A DNA stretch of 64,000 nt from Bin5 sp965218625 (GCA_965218625.1 CBDCLG010000009.1:248001-312000); one strand, 5' to 3'. Numbered from the stretch's first letter, positions 26,438 to 35,320 are shown. A program made the numbers and translations. Notes: generated by a model from the sequence alone, not told the origin.

Positions 26438-27583
26438 ATGAACGGTTCGAGAATCAAGTCGATCGAGTGGGGCACGCTTGCGGGACAGCGTCCGCGCACG
26501 GCAGGCTGCAACTCCCGCATCGCCCTTCACGGGCAAGAGGTCCAGGTGCAGCTCGCGCGCATTACAACGGATGACGGGTCAACGGGTTTCGGTCCCTGCC
26601 GCCCATTTTCTGAGGCGGAGGCTGTCCCATTTCTCGGGGCGCGTTTGGAGGATCTGATTGACAGCGAACGCGGCGCCGCAGACCGTACCGGCAAGATCGA
26701 GTTCCCGTTGTGGGACCTGTTGGGCCAGCGCGAAGGCCGGCCCGTCTACCGCTTGCTGGCGGAAGTTGCCGGAAAAACGGCGCCCGAGTCGCTGGGCGTG
26801 CGCTGCTACGACACTTCGCTCTACATTGACGACCTGCACTTGGCAACGGATGAGGCGGGCGCGGCCCTGATCGCAGCGGAGGCCTCTTACGGCTACGAGC
26901 ACGGGCACCGTTCGTTCAAGATCAAAGTGGGACGCGGCGCGCGGCACATGCCGTTGCTTGAGGGAAATCGTCGCGACGTGGCCGTAATCCGGGCGGTGCG
27001 CGACGCGGTCGGCGCCGAGGCTACCATTCTGATCGATGCCAACAACGGCTACAATCTCAACCTCGCCAAGCAGATTCTGGGCGAGACGGCAGACTGCAAT
27101 GTTTTCTGGCTGGAGGAGGCCTTCCACGAAGACGGCGCGCTGTACGAGGACCTGCACGCCTGGATCGAGCGCGAAGCGCTGGACGTCAACATTGCCGACG
27201 GTGAGGGTCTGGCCTCGCCCATGTTGCTGGACTATGCCCGCGACGGCACTGTCGATATCATTCAGTACGACATTTTCAGCCACGGCATGACGAGCTGGTT
27301 GCAGACCGGCGCGTTGCTGGACGGCTGGAACGTGCGCACGGCGCCGCATCACTACGGGCGCCACGTGGGCAACTACGTTTCGGGCCACCTGGCGGCAGCG
27401 GTCAACGGCTTCCTGTTTGTCGAGTGGGACGAGGTAACGACGCCGGGGCTTGACGGCAGCGCGTACCGGGTAGAGGAGGGGCAGGTCCTGCTGCCCGACG
27501 CGCCAGGATTCGGGCTGAAGCTGGACGAAGAGCTCTTTCAGCAGGCGGTGGCAGCAAATGGCTTTGCCGTTGCGCACGGGTAG
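26438..27583 (+). CDS. Divergent enolase-superfamily (MR/MLE-like) protein
   Basis: 381 residues. ATG 26438 follows GGAAGGAGTC; a TTG three bases upstream is in frame but poorer. The barrel keeps HRSFKIKVGRG (KxK), ATILIDANNGYN, VFWLEEAF, a third-ligand region NIADGEG and VRTAPHHYGRHVG. The N-terminal cap is short and unusual (GTLAGQRPRTAGCNSRIALH), and the third metal ligand is a DGE rather than the usual GE pattern. It is probably an acid-sugar enzyme of a little-studied branch. It lies just upstream of glyQS, which starts 61 bp later. Confidence 0.78.
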   Translation: MNGSRIKSIEWGTLAGQRPRTAGCNSRIALHGQEVQVQLARITTDDGSTGFGPCRPFSEAEAVPFLGARLEDLIDSERGAADRTGKIEFPLWDLLGQREGRPVYRLLAEVAGKTAPESLGVRCYDTSLYIDDLHLATDEAGAALIAAEASYGYEHGHRSFKIKVGRGARHMPLLEGNRRDVAVIRAVRDAVGAEATILIDANNGYNLNLAKQILGETADCNVFWLEEAFHEDGALYEDLHAWIEREALDVNIADGEGLASPMLLDYARDGTVDIIQYDIFSHGMTSWLQTGALLDGWNVRTAPHHYGRHVGNYVSGHLAAAVNGFLFVEWDEVTTPGLDGSAYRVEEGQVLLPDAPGFGLKLDEELFQQAVAANGFAVAHG

Positions 27584-27644
27584 CGGACGCCGCAACGTCA
27601 CTTCCGCCGGCAGACGGCAACTGGAAAGACAGACAGGACGATTT

Positions 27645-30600
27645 ATGAGTGAAGCGCCCTCAATGCAGGAAACGATTCGCCGCCTGAACCAATATTGGGC
27701 GGCGCGCGGTTGCCAGATCTGGCAGCCCCACAGCGAAAAGCTGGGCGCGGGTACGATGAACCCGGCCACGGTGCTGCGCGTGCTCGGTCCGGAGCCGTGG
27801 AACGTCGCCTACGTGGAGCCCTCTTTCCGCGCCGACGACGGCCGCTATGCCGAAAACCCGAACCGGATGCAGATGCATACCCAGTACCAGGTAATCCTCA
27901 AGCCGGACCCGGGCAATCCGCAGGAGCTCTATCTGAGCAGCCTGGAGGCGATCGGTCTGGAGCGGGCGCGGCACGATATTCGCTTTGTCGAGGACAACTG
28001 GGAGTCGCCGGCGCTGGGCGCGTGGGGTCTCGGCTGGGAGGTCTGGCTCGACGGCCAGGAGATAACGCAGTTTACCTATTTCCAGCAGGCGGGCGGGGTC
28101 AGTCTGGACCCTGTGAGCGTGGAGATCACCTATGGGTTGGAGCGGATTGTCATGTATCTGCAGCGGCGCGGCGAGGTCTGGTCGATAGATTTCGACGGCG
28201 TGCATACATACGGGGACATCTACCGCCAGCAGGAGATCGAGCACTGCATTTACAACTTTGAACTGGCCGACGTCGAGCGGCAGAGGGCGATGTGCGACCT
28301 CTACGGCGCCGAGGCCGAGGCCTGCATCGAACGGGGTCTGGTCGCGCCGGCGCATGACTACGTGCTGCGCCAGAGCCAGGCGTTCAACATTCTGGACACG
28401 CGCGGCGCAATCGGCGTGACCGAACGGGCCAAGTTCTTCGCGGCGATGCGCAGCCAGGCGCGGCGAATTTCAGAGCTGTACCTGGAGCAGAGGCAACGCG
28501 AGGAGTATCCCTGGCTGACGAACGGCGATACGCCCGGCGGACGCGTGGCAGAGCTGCCGACGAGGGCAGACCAGGCCGCCATCGCGTCAGGCGAGCCGCA
28601 GTCTTTGCTGATCGAATTGGGCAGCGAGGAACTGCCGCCCGCCGACGTCCAGACAGGCATTGCGCAACTGGAGCTGCGGCTGCGCGAGCTGCTGGAGCAG
28701 GCAAGGCTGGCGCACGGAAGACTCGCCGTTACCGGTACGACCCGCCGTCTGGCGGCGTACGTGCAGGCCCTGGCGCCGCGCCAGCAGGAAGAGATCGTCG
28801 AACGCCGCGGCCCGCCGGCCGAACGCGCTTTCGACAGCGATGGCCAGCCGACCAGGGCGGCGATTGGCTTTGCGCGCGGCCAGGGCCTTCAGCCTTCCGA
28901 CCTGGAGGTGCGCGACAACTACGTTTACGCGGTGAGCAGGCTGGAGGGGAAGCCGACCGCGTCAGTGCTGCCCCAGCTCATCGAGGAGCTGCTTGATGGC
29001 ATGCAGTGGGGAAGGACGATGCGCTGGAACGGCAGCAATAAGAGTTATCCGCGGCCGCTGCGCTGGATCGTCGCGCTCTATGGCGCGGAGGTCGTGCCGG
29101 TGTCGTGGGCGCTGGTGAGGAGCGGACGCGTCAGCCGCGGCGCACGTTTTCGCGACGCGCGCGCCGGCCTGGCGACGGGAGAGTTCACTTCCTTTTCGAT
29201 TGCGGACGCCGACAGTTATTTTGATACCACGGCCGCGCAGGGGATTTTGCTGGACCGCGCGGCGCGCCGGGCGCGGATCGGTGCAGCCGTGAAAGAAGCG
29301 GTCACGCGCGCCGGGGGCGTTCACGATTCGGCGGCGGAGGGAGACCTGCTGGACGAAGTCACCGACCTGGTGGAGGCGCCGCAGGCCATTCTCGGCAGAT
29401 TTGAGCCGCGCTTTCTGGGTCTTCCGCAGCCGATTCTGACGGCGGTGATGAAGAAGCATCAGCGCTACTTTCCGGTCATGGCCAAGGGGGTGGACGGAGA
29501 GAGCGACGGCTCGCTGCTGCCTCTTTTCGTCACCGTCGCCAACGCCGATGAACTGGCCAATCCTGACGTTGTGCGGCAGGGGAACGAGGGGGTCATCCGC
29601 GCCCGCTACGCTGACGCCGAGTTCTTCTTTCGCCAGGATACGGCCAAGCCACTCGAAAGCTTCACGCCGCGCCTGGACACGCTTACGTTTCATGCCAAAC
29701 TCGGCTCGATGCTGGAGAAGGTGGCGCGACTGGAAACAGTTGCGCCCCGGATCGCCGGCCTGCTGGGCAGCGAACAGGATGCTGTCGAAACGGCGCGCGA
29801 GGCCGCCGCGCTGTGCAAGTCGGACTTGGTGACGTCGATGGTTGTCGAGATGACCAGTTTGCAGGGTGTGATGGGGGAGATCTACGCGCGCAGGAGCGGT
29901 GTGCAGCCGGCGGTGGCGCAGGCGATCCGGGAGCACTATCTGCCCCGTTTCGACGGCGACGCCATCCCCGCAAGCGAGGCGGGTCTGGCCCTGAGCCTGG
30001 CCGACAAACTGGACAGCCTGGTCGGACTGTTCGGCGCCGGCGTGACGCCAAGCGGCAGCGCGGACCCGTTCGGCCTGCGCCGCGGCGCGCTGGGGATCGT
30101 GAACGCATTGAGCCTGGGCAAGCGGAACTTCGATCTGACGGCGGCCCTGGAGCTGGCGGCTGCCGGCTATAACGGCCTGCTTTCTGACGCAGCCGTAACC
30201 AGTGCAATAGAGTTCATCGTCCGGCGGCTCGACGGGAGGCTGCGCGAGAGCGGCTACGCGTCCGATGTTGTGGAGGCAGTGCTGGCGGCGCGGGGGGACG
30301 ATCCCTGCGCGGCCGTAGTAGCCGTGCAACATCTCGCCGCCGCGATCGCTTCACCTGGGTGGGAGAAGTCCTTCACTGCATTTGCCCGCTGCGCCCGCAT
30401 CGTGCGCGGCATCGAGCGCGAGTTGCCCCTGAATCCCGCAGCCTATCAGGTTGAGGAAGAGCGGACCCTGCACAGAGTCTACACAGGCGCGGCCGCAGAA
30501 CTGGAAGGCGCCGACGATGCCTCTGAAGCGCTGGGCCCGCTTCTGGCCGCGATTGCGCCGGCAATAAACCGTTTCTTCGACGCGGTGTTGGTGAACGCCG

Positions 30601-30698
30601 AAGAGGAAGAGGTGCGCCTGGCGCGACAGGCGCTCGTGCAGCGGATCGCCCGGTTGCCGGCAGACGTGGCCGATCTCAGCCGTTTGCAGGGATTCTGA
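27645..30698 (+). CDS. glyS: Glycine--tRNA ligase, alpha and beta subunits fused in one chain
   Basis: 1017-residue fusion of GlyQ and GlyS. Residues 1-300 are the alpha catalytic domain: GCQIWQPHSEKLGAGTMNPAT, EPSFRADDGRYAENPNRMQM and FTYFQQAGG. After a linker, SLLIELGSEELPP at about residue 320 opens the beta subunit, which includes the VMKKHQRYFPV segment, the HD-like region and the C-terminal DALR/anticodon-binding part (LPLNPAAYQVEEERTLHR). It charges tRNA-Gly in the cytosol. The start is ATG 27645; ATG 27663 is an alternative. The stop codon lies inside the 7-bp duplication of a MITE-like element. Confidence 0.95.
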   Translation: MSEAPSMQETIRRLNQYWAARGCQIWQPHSEKLGAGTMNPATVLRVLGPEPWNVAYVEPSFRADDGRYAENPNRMQMHTQYQVILKPDPGNPQELYLSSLEAIGLERARHDIRFVEDNWESPALGAWGLGWEVWLDGQEITQFTYFQQAGGVSLDPVSVEITYGLERIVMYLQRRGEVWSIDFDGVHTYGDIYRQQEIEHCIYNFELADVERQRAMCDLYGAEAEACIERGLVAPAHDYVLRQSQAFNILDTRGAIGVTERAKFFAAMRSQARRISELYLEQRQREEYPWLTNGDTPGGRVAELPTRADQAAIASGEPQSLLIELGSEELPPADVQTGIAQLELRLRELLEQARLAHGRLAVTGTTRRLAAYVQALAPRQQEEIVERRGPPAERAFDSDGQPTRAAIGFARGQGLQPSDLEVRDNYVYAVSRLEGKPTASVLPQLIEELLDGMQWGRTMRWNGSNKSYPRPLRWIVALYGAEVVPVSWALVRSGRVSRGARFRDARAGLATGEFTSFSIADADSYFDTTAAQGILLDRAARRARIGAAVKEAVTRAGGVHDSAAEGDLLDEVTDLVEAPQAILGRFEPRFLGLPQPILTAVMKKHQRYFPVMAKGVDGESDGSLLPLFVTVANADELANPDVVRQGNEGVIRARYADAEFFFRQDTAKPLESFTPRLDTLTFHAKLGSMLEKVARLETVAPRIAGLLGSEQDAVETAREAAALCKSDLVTSMVVEMTSLQGVMGEIYARRSGVQPAVAQAIREHYLPRFDGDAIPASEAGLALSLADKLDSLVGLFGAGVTPSGSADPFGLRRGALGIVNALSLGKRNFDLTAALELAAAGYNGLLSDAAVTSAIEFIVRRLDGRLRESGYASDVVEAVLAARGDDPCAAVVAVQHLAAAIASPGWEKSFTAFARCARIVRGIERELPLNPAAYQVEEERTLHRVYTGAAAELEGADDASEALGPLLAAIAPAINRFFDAVLVNAEEEEVRLARQALVQRIARLPADVADLSRLQGF

Positions 30699-30700
30699 TG

Positions 30701-30893
30701 CAGGGCAATCGCATCTAAATCCGGATGCCAAAATAACCCACGAAGGGCACCCACAAGGGGTGCCCCTACCAATTGTCAATCGTTTTCGGCTCAAAAACCG
30801 ATCTCCAAAAGGGCTGTTTTCGGCTGTTTTTCGGAGTTGGGCTCGAATCAGGTAGTGTCGCGGGTCTTGGCACAATTAGATGCAATGGCCCTG
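30701..30893 (+). mobile_element. MITE-like repeat, copy 1
   Basis: 193 bp with imperfect 18-bp terminal inverted repeats: CAGGGCAATCGCATCTAA (30701-30718) and TTAGATGCAATGGCCCTG (30876-30893), 16 of 18 matching. An inner hairpin GGGCACCC-ACAAG-GGGTGCCC sits near 30745-30764. TTCTGAT at 30693-30699 and 30896-30902 looks like a target duplication that copied the end of glyS. It carries no gene. A second copy lies at 50949-51181. Confidence 0.8.
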
Positions 30894-31051
30894 GCTTCTG
30901 ATCGCCTGTATTCGTATCGGCAGGATGGTGATATAGTGTGGTGGGCCAGTCGCACAGCTGGCTACTGCAGACGAGACCACCATGGAAAGGACCAACTCGA
31001 CCGCGTCGCACGCGGCGCGATTCAGTGCAGGTGAATGCAGGAGGGAAGAGG

Positions 31052-31852
31052 ATGGAGACGACCTACCTGGCAGGCGAAAAGGCAAGCGAGGCGCAGATAG
31101 AGGCCTGGACTGAGCAGTTTCACCGCGAAGGCTGCCTTTTCCTGCGCAACGTGCTGCCGACGGATTGGACAGCTGCACTGCGCGCTGATCTCGAATTCGC
31201 GCTGCAGGAGAATCCCAACGGCCTGAACAAACAAAGTAACCGGGCGCACCTGGCCCATCGCCTGTTTGAGACGAGCGCCGCCAATCTGCGTCTGTTCGCC
31301 ATGGAGCCGGTGATCTCGCTTGCCGAATCGATCATCGGGCCCGACTGCCACGTGATCCACAACAACTCCTTTACCTCTCCGCCCGGCGGCGGATTGGAAG
31401 GCTGGCACCAGGACGACCGTCCTCACTACATCGTCACCGAGGGCGAGCCGCCGACAAACGTTCATCTGCCGGTCCTCTTTTTCACCGCCAACTACTACCT
31501 GACCGACGTTACCGAAATCGAGCACGGCGGCACGGAGACAGTTCCGCGCTCGCATCTGTTCGGGGTCGGCCCGCCGCGGCAGCTTGAAGGCACCGAGTGG
31601 GAGGAACGCATACAGTACAATCTGGGGCCGGCGGGCAGCGTTGTTCTCTTCAACAACCAGGTCTGGCACCAGGGCGGTCCCAACCGCAGCCAGCGCATCC
31701 GCTACTTAACGCAGGTCACGTATGGGCGGCGTGTCATCGGCCACAAGTACCATCCTTTCATGAACTACTCGATGCCGGAGCACGTCTATGACGGCGCGGA
31801 TGAGAGGCTGCGGCGGGTCCTCGGTTTCTTGCCCCATGGCGCGTACGGGTAA
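31052..31852 (+). CDS. Phytanoyl-CoA dioxygenase (PhyH) family protein
   Basis: 266-residue Fe(II)/2-oxoglutarate-dependent oxygenase. ATG 31052 follows a GGAGGGAAGAGG stretch. The iron-binding HxD is in GWHQDDRPH (about residue 116), and the distal His in NQVWHQGGPNRSQRIRYL with an Arg for the 2-oxoglutarate carboxylate. Such proteins hydroxylate lipids, amino acids or natural products; the substrate cannot be read here. An SDR follows 66 bp downstream and may oxidise the product. Confidence 0.87.
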   Translation: METTYLAGEKASEAQIEAWTEQFHREGCLFLRNVLPTDWTAALRADLEFALQENPNGLNKQSNRAHLAHRLFETSAANLRLFAMEPVISLAESIIGPDCHVIHNNSFTSPPGGGLEGWHQDDRPHYIVTEGEPPTNVHLPVLFFTANYYLTDVTEIEHGGTETVPRSHLFGVGPPRQLEGTEWEERIQYNLGPAGSVVLFNNQVWHQGGPNRSQRIRYLTQVTYGRRVIGHKYHPFMNYSMPEHVYDGADERLRRVLGFLPHGAYG

Positions 31853-31918
31853 CCACGGCGGGCGGCGAAGGGCAGGCCGCTTTTCCACTGTTGCGGACCG
31901 ATCGACCAGAGAGCGAAT

Positions 31919-32695
31919 GTGAAGAGAATCGCAGGCAAGCGGGTCTTCATTACCGCGGGCGCGGGCGGCATTGGGCGCGCTATCGCTGAGCGCTTCCTGC
32001 GGGCCGGCGCACGCGTGCATGTCTGCGACGTCGATGCGGCGGCGCTGGCGGAACTGAACGGAGGTTTCGATGGGCTGTCCGGCACATGCGCAGACGTGGC
32101 TGACTGGCACCGCCTGAAGGCGGCATTCGGAGAGGCGGAAGAGGCGTTGGGCGGGCTCGACGTTCTGGTGAACAATGCCGGCATTCCCGGCCCGACCGCG
32201 AACGCCGAAGAGATCGCGCCGGCGGACTGGCTGCGCACGATCGATGTGAATCTGAATGGGGCATTTTACAGTGCCCGCCTCGCCATTCCCCTGTTGAAGG
32301 CGAACGGCGGCGGGGCCATCGTCAACATTTCCTCTACCGCGGGACAGCATGGCTACCCTCTGAGAACGCCATACGCCGCCTCCAAATGGGGGCTGATAGG
32401 ACTGACCAAGACGCTGGCGATGGAGCTGGGATCGTACGGGATCCGGGTGAATGCGGTCTGTCCGGGTGCGGTGGAAGGCGTGCGCATAGACGGCGTCATC
32501 GAGGCCAAGGCGGCCGCGCGCGGCGTAAGCGCGGAGGAAATCCGCGCCGCCTATCTCGGCAAGAGTTCGCTAGGCAAGCTCATCGGCGCCGAAGATGTGG
32601 CTGAGACGGTGCTTTTCCTCTGTTCCGACGGTGGTGGGCTCATCTCCGGCCAGGCGCTGGCGGTGGACGGCCATACTGAGACGCTGCGCATGTGA
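31919..32695 (+). CDS. Short-chain dehydrogenase/reductase (SDR)
   Basis: 258-residue classical SDR. The cofactor motif is ITAGAGGIGRAIA (residues 11-23, TGxxxGxG with Ala for Gly), then LVNNAGIPGP, the catalytic Ser in VNISSTAGQHGYP and YAASKWG (YxxxK). IRVNAVCPGAV and GQALAVDGHTE close the fold. The start is GTG 31919 with no strong ribosome site, suggesting coupling to the upstream PhyH gene. Oxidises or reduces a small alcohol or ketone; the substrate is unknown. Confidence 0.88.
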   Translation: MKRIAGKRVFITAGAGGIGRAIAERFLRAGARVHVCDVDAAALAELNGGFDGLSGTCADVADWHRLKAAFGEAEEALGGLDVLVNNAGIPGPTANAEEIAPADWLRTIDVNLNGAFYSARLAIPLLKANGGGAIVNISSTAGQHGYPLRTPYAASKWGLIGLTKTLAMELGSYGIRVNAVCPGAVEGVRIDGVIEAKAAARGVSAEEIRAAYLGKSSLGKLIGAEDVAETVLFLCSDGGGLISGQALAVDGHTETLRM

Positions 32696-32806
32696 GCGCG
32701 GCCCGCGTCTACCGCGCCTTCGCGTTGGATACTCACTGTTCCAATCCCCTTCTTTGGCAGGAGCCGCGAACTCCTCGTAACAGGCGGCGCGCCAGCAGTC
32801 ACAGGA

Positions 32807-32835
32807 TTGCTCTACGGGCAGGGCTGTGGTAAGTT
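32807..32835 (+). promoter_or_regulatory. Candidate rex promoter
   Basis: TTGCTC (32807-32812), 17-bp spacer, TAAGTT (32830-32835). The predicted start point near 32841 lies inside the Rex-type palindrome that follows directly. Confidence 0.5.
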
Positions 32836-32853
32836 TAGTGAATTATTTCGCAA
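32836..32853. promoter_or_regulatory. Candidate Rex operator (autoregulatory)
   Basis: TAGTGAA-TTAT-TTCGCAA. The Rex consensus is TTGTGAA-N4-TTCACAA, so each half matches 6 of 7 bases with correct spacing. It sits immediately downstream of the candidate -10 box and 135 bp upstream of the rex start. Known Rex proteins repress their own and respiratory/fermentative genes when NADH is low. Confidence 0.65.
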
Positions 32854-32987
32854 CCGGCTGCAGTCGGAGCGGGTAAAAACGACGCCCGCGTCACGACTGT
32901 TCCGGTCCAGTGCGCTACGTCCGCGGCGCGGCGTAACGGCGCGTAAGCGGAGATTGCCCGGCCCTGTCAGAAGAAGGCGGCAACGCG

Positions 32988-33632
32988 GTGGCGAACGACG
33001 TAAGAGCGCAGGAAAAGGCTTCCATTCCCGATATTGTGATCGGCCGGCTGCCGGTCTACCTGCGGACATTGCGCTTGCTGGCGGACGATGGCCGGGAGGT
33101 GACCTCCAGCCAGGAGCTGGGCGAGCATCTGGGCATCAGTTCGGCCCAGATCCGCAAGGACCTGAGCCATTTCGGGGAGTTCGGCAAGCAGGGCACGGGA
33201 TACAACATCGAGTTTCTGTGCCGGCAACTGCAAAAGATCCTGAACGTTGACCGCATCTGGCCGGTGGTTTTGGTTGGGGCGGGATCGCTGGGCACGGCGA
33301 TCGCAAACTACCAGGAGTTTGAATCGAGCGGCTTTCGCATTGTCGCGGTGTTGGACGAAGACCCGAAGAAGATCGGGAAGCCGATCGGCCATGGATTGCG
33401 GATCGATGATTTTGCCGACCTCGGCAGCAGCATCGCCGGTTCGGGAGCCCAGATCGCGGTGATGGCCGTTCCCGCGCATGCGGCCCAGCGAGTGGCCAAC
33501 GAGCTGGTCGAAGTCGGGCTGAACAGCATCCTCTGCTACGCCCCAATCACCTTGTCGGTCCCGTCGCACGTGCGGGTCGAGTACATCGACCCGGTGGTGC
33601 ATTTCCAGCATATGACCTACTACCTGAGTTGA
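32988..33632 (+). CDS. rex: Redox-sensing transcriptional repressor Rex
   Basis: 214 residues, full length for the family. The N-terminal winged helix reads PDIVIGRLPVYLRTLRLL and GISSAQIRKDLSHFGEFGKQGTGYN. The NAD(H)-binding Rossmann domain begins VVLVGAGSLGTAIANY, and the C-terminal domain-swap helix is VHFQHMTYYLS. It senses the NADH/NAD ratio in the cytosol and represses redox genes. GTG 32988 is the start, with AGAAGG upstream. It probably controls itself through the palindrome at 32836-32853. Confidence 0.96.
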   Translation: MANDVRAQEKASIPDIVIGRLPVYLRTLRLLADDGREVTSSQELGEHLGISSAQIRKDLSHFGEFGKQGTGYNIEFLCRQLQKILNVDRIWPVVLVGAGSLGTAIANYQEFESSGFRIVAVLDEDPKKIGKPIGHGLRIDDFADLGSSIAGSGAQIAVMAVPAHAAQRVANELVEVGLNSILCYAPITLSVPSHVRVEYIDPVVHFQHMTYYLS

Positions 33633-33664
33633 GTGGTCCACCGGAATGCAGGCAGGACACGGCG

Positions 33665-34396
33665 TCAAAGTGGACTCTTGCGAGGCAGTCCCTGCTGCCT
33701 GGGGTAGAGTTTGGGCGTCCTGCGCAGCTTGCGGAGGAGCAGAATCCGCCTTTCCTCGTCCAGTTCCGGGACCTCTACCGGCGCGAACCGGACTGTTTCA
33801 CCGCCCAGCAGCTCGATGGCATGGCGCGCCTCGATGAACTCTTCTGACGCGTTCGGTCCCTTATACACAACCGCCAATCCGTCCCGTCGCGCGAAGGGCA
33901 ACAGGTACTCGGTCAAGGTGTTCAGCCGGGCCACGGCCCTGGCGGCAACCAGGTCGAACTGGCCGCGATAGCTCGGATGATGGCCCAATTCCTCGGCCCT
34001 GCCCTGGACAAGCCGGACATTCTCAAGGCGCAATGTGTCGACAACTTCGCCGAGAAAGCGGATCTTTTTGGCCGTGCCGTCGACAAGCGTAAGTTTCAGG
34101 CTGGGCCATGCGATCTTGAGCGGCAGTCCGGGGAAGCCGGCGCCGGTGCCAATGTCGACGAGGGACAGTGGCTGCCGCGGAGGCAGAGGCGATCCGATCT
34201 CCTCGGCGATGAGCGGAAGGCCGACCAGGCAGTCGAGGAAATGCTTTGTCTGGATGCCCTCGCTGTCGGCTATAGCGGTCAGATTCATCTTTTCGTTCCA
34301 CTCGGCCAGCAGGGCGGCGTAGGCCCCGAACTGCTCGATCTGGTTGCGTGTGAGGGGGATACGCAAGGCGTCCGCGCCGGCGATCAATGTCTGCAT
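33665..34396 (-). CDS. rsmG: 16S rRNA (guanine(527)-N(7))-methyltransferase RsmG
   Basis: 243-residue SAM-dependent methyltransferase that modifies G527 of 16S rRNA. Family marks are WNEKMNLTAI, TKHFLDCL, the SAM site SLVDIGTGAGFPGLPLKI, LVDGTAKKIRFL and FDLVAARAVARLNTL. The C-terminal 20 residues (RRTPKLYPRQQGLPRKSPL) match the usual KYPR-G-P ending. It is convergent with rex and divergent from the Nudix gene, whose start is 27 bp away. Confidence 0.95.
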   Translation of the reverse strand: MQTLIAGADALRIPLTRNQIEQFGAYAALLAEWNEKMNLTAIADSEGIQTKHFLDCLVGLPLIAEEIGSPLPPRQPLSLVDIGTGAGFPGLPLKIAWPSLKLTLVDGTAKKIRFLGEVVDTLRLENVRLVQGRAEELGHHPSYRGQFDLVAARAVARLNTLTEYLLPFARRDGLAVVYKGPNASEEFIEARHAIELLGGETVRFAPVEVPELDEERRILLLRKLRRTPKLYPRQQGLPRKSPL

Positions 34397-34422
34397 GAGG
34401 GCATTCCAGCACAGGAGAAGAG

Positions 34423-34887
34423 GTGGTGAAGAGAGTCCAATACGCGGCGGCTGGCGGCATTGTCGTACAAAGGGATACGGTGCCGGACCTGCCGGAACCG
34501 GAGACCTATCTGCTCCTGCTGGACCGGCCCCGCCGGGCGGAAGTGCGGCTGCCCAAGGGGCACATCGATCCCGGTGAAAGCGCCGAGGAGGCTGCCCTGC
34601 GCGAAACGTGCGAGGAGTCCGGCTACTGCGACCTGCGCGTTCTGGCTGACCTGGGGCGGCGAACGGTCGAATTCGAATACAAGGGCAGGCACTACGTGCG
34701 CGAGGACCATTACTTTCTGATGCGGCTCCTGTCGGCGCGTCAGACGGCGCGGCCAGCCGGTGACGCCAGGCAGTTCAAGGTAATGTGGGCGCCTCTTTCC
34801 GAGGCGAGCGGGCGGCTGACCTTTGAAATCGAGCAGCTTTTTGCCCAGGATGCCGCCAATGTGCTGCGGAATCTGCCCGGCTTCTGA
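34423..34887 (+). CDS. NUDIX hydrolase
   Basis: 154 residues. The Nudix box is complete: GHIDPGESAEEAAL, then RETCEESGY (G-x5-E-x7-RE-U-x-EE-x-G-U). The N-terminal AAGGIVVQRD strand and the KGxxDPGE start are typical of Ap4A or (d)NTP pyrophosphohydrolases. It hydrolyses a nucleoside diphosphate linked to another group; the substrate is open. The start may be GTG 34423 or GTG 34426, with AGGAGAAGAGG upstream. Confidence 0.9.
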   Translation: MVKRVQYAAAGGIVVQRDTVPDLPEPETYLLLLDRPRRAEVRLPKGHIDPGESAEEAALRETCEESGYCDLRVLADLGRRTVEFEYKGRHYVREDHYFLMRLLSARQTARPAGDARQFKVMWAPLSEASGRLTFEIEQLFAQDAANVLRNLPGF

Positions 34888-34905
34888 ACGCTTGCCGGCA
34901 AGAGA

Positions 34906-34934
34906 AAACCGGGAAGAACGCTGTTTCCCGGTTT
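34906..34934. terminator. Hairpin between convergent Nudix and infA genes
   Basis: AAACCGGGAA (34906-34915) pairs with TTCCCGGTTT (34925-34934). The stem is flanked by A-rich and T-rich bases, so it can act as a bidirectional terminator for the convergent transcripts. Confidence 0.6.
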
Positions 34935-35053
34935 GGCACAACAACTCAATTATCGATCATTGGTAGGCATCGGCAGCACTCCTGCATCCAGGAGCGCCCG
35001 CCGAGCGTCCGGTTGATGCGCGCAGCCGAGCTGCCCCGAAGCAGCCCGTATCG

Positions 35054-35269
35054 CTACTTGCGCCGATATGTTATGCGTCCTCTTGTCAGATCGTAGGGGC
35101 TCATATCGACTCTCACTTTGTCCCCGAGGAAGACACGGATGTAGTTCCTTCGCATCTTGCCGGACAAGTAGGCAAGGACAACATGTCCGTTTTCGAGTTC
35201 CACCCGAAACTGGGCGTTGGGCAGTGCCTCGACGACTTTTCCTTCAAGGGTGAGAATTTCTTCAGCCAT
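35054..35269 (-). CDS. infA: Translation initiation factor IF-1
   Basis: 71 residues from ATG 35269, the normal IF-1 length and N-terminus (MAEEILTLEGKVVEALPNA). The S1-like OB fold shows FRVELENGHVVLAYLSGKMR, NYIRVFLGDKVRVDMSPYD and ends TRGRITYRRK. It binds the 30S A site during initiation. It follows rpsU by 51 bp on the same strand; the pairing of two small translation genes suggests one transcript. Confidence 0.96.
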   Translation of the reverse strand: MAEEILTLEGKVVEALPNAQFRVELENGHVVLAYLSGKMRRNYIRVFLGDKVRVDMSPYDLTRGRITYRRK

Positions 35270-35320
35270 AGTTATCCATCGATGGGCGGCAGCCAACTTG
35301 CCTGCGGATTGTAGGGTCTC

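Noticed and set aside
28962..30332. Minus-strand open frame of 456 codons opposite glyQS
   Set aside because: Mirror of GC-rich codons in the synthetase gene; no recognisable domain.
30351..30875. Minus-strand frame containing RGTPCGCP-type sequence after glyQS
   Set aside because: It is read out of the MITE-like repeat and recurs in copy 2 (50899-51438); it is repeat DNA, not a gene.
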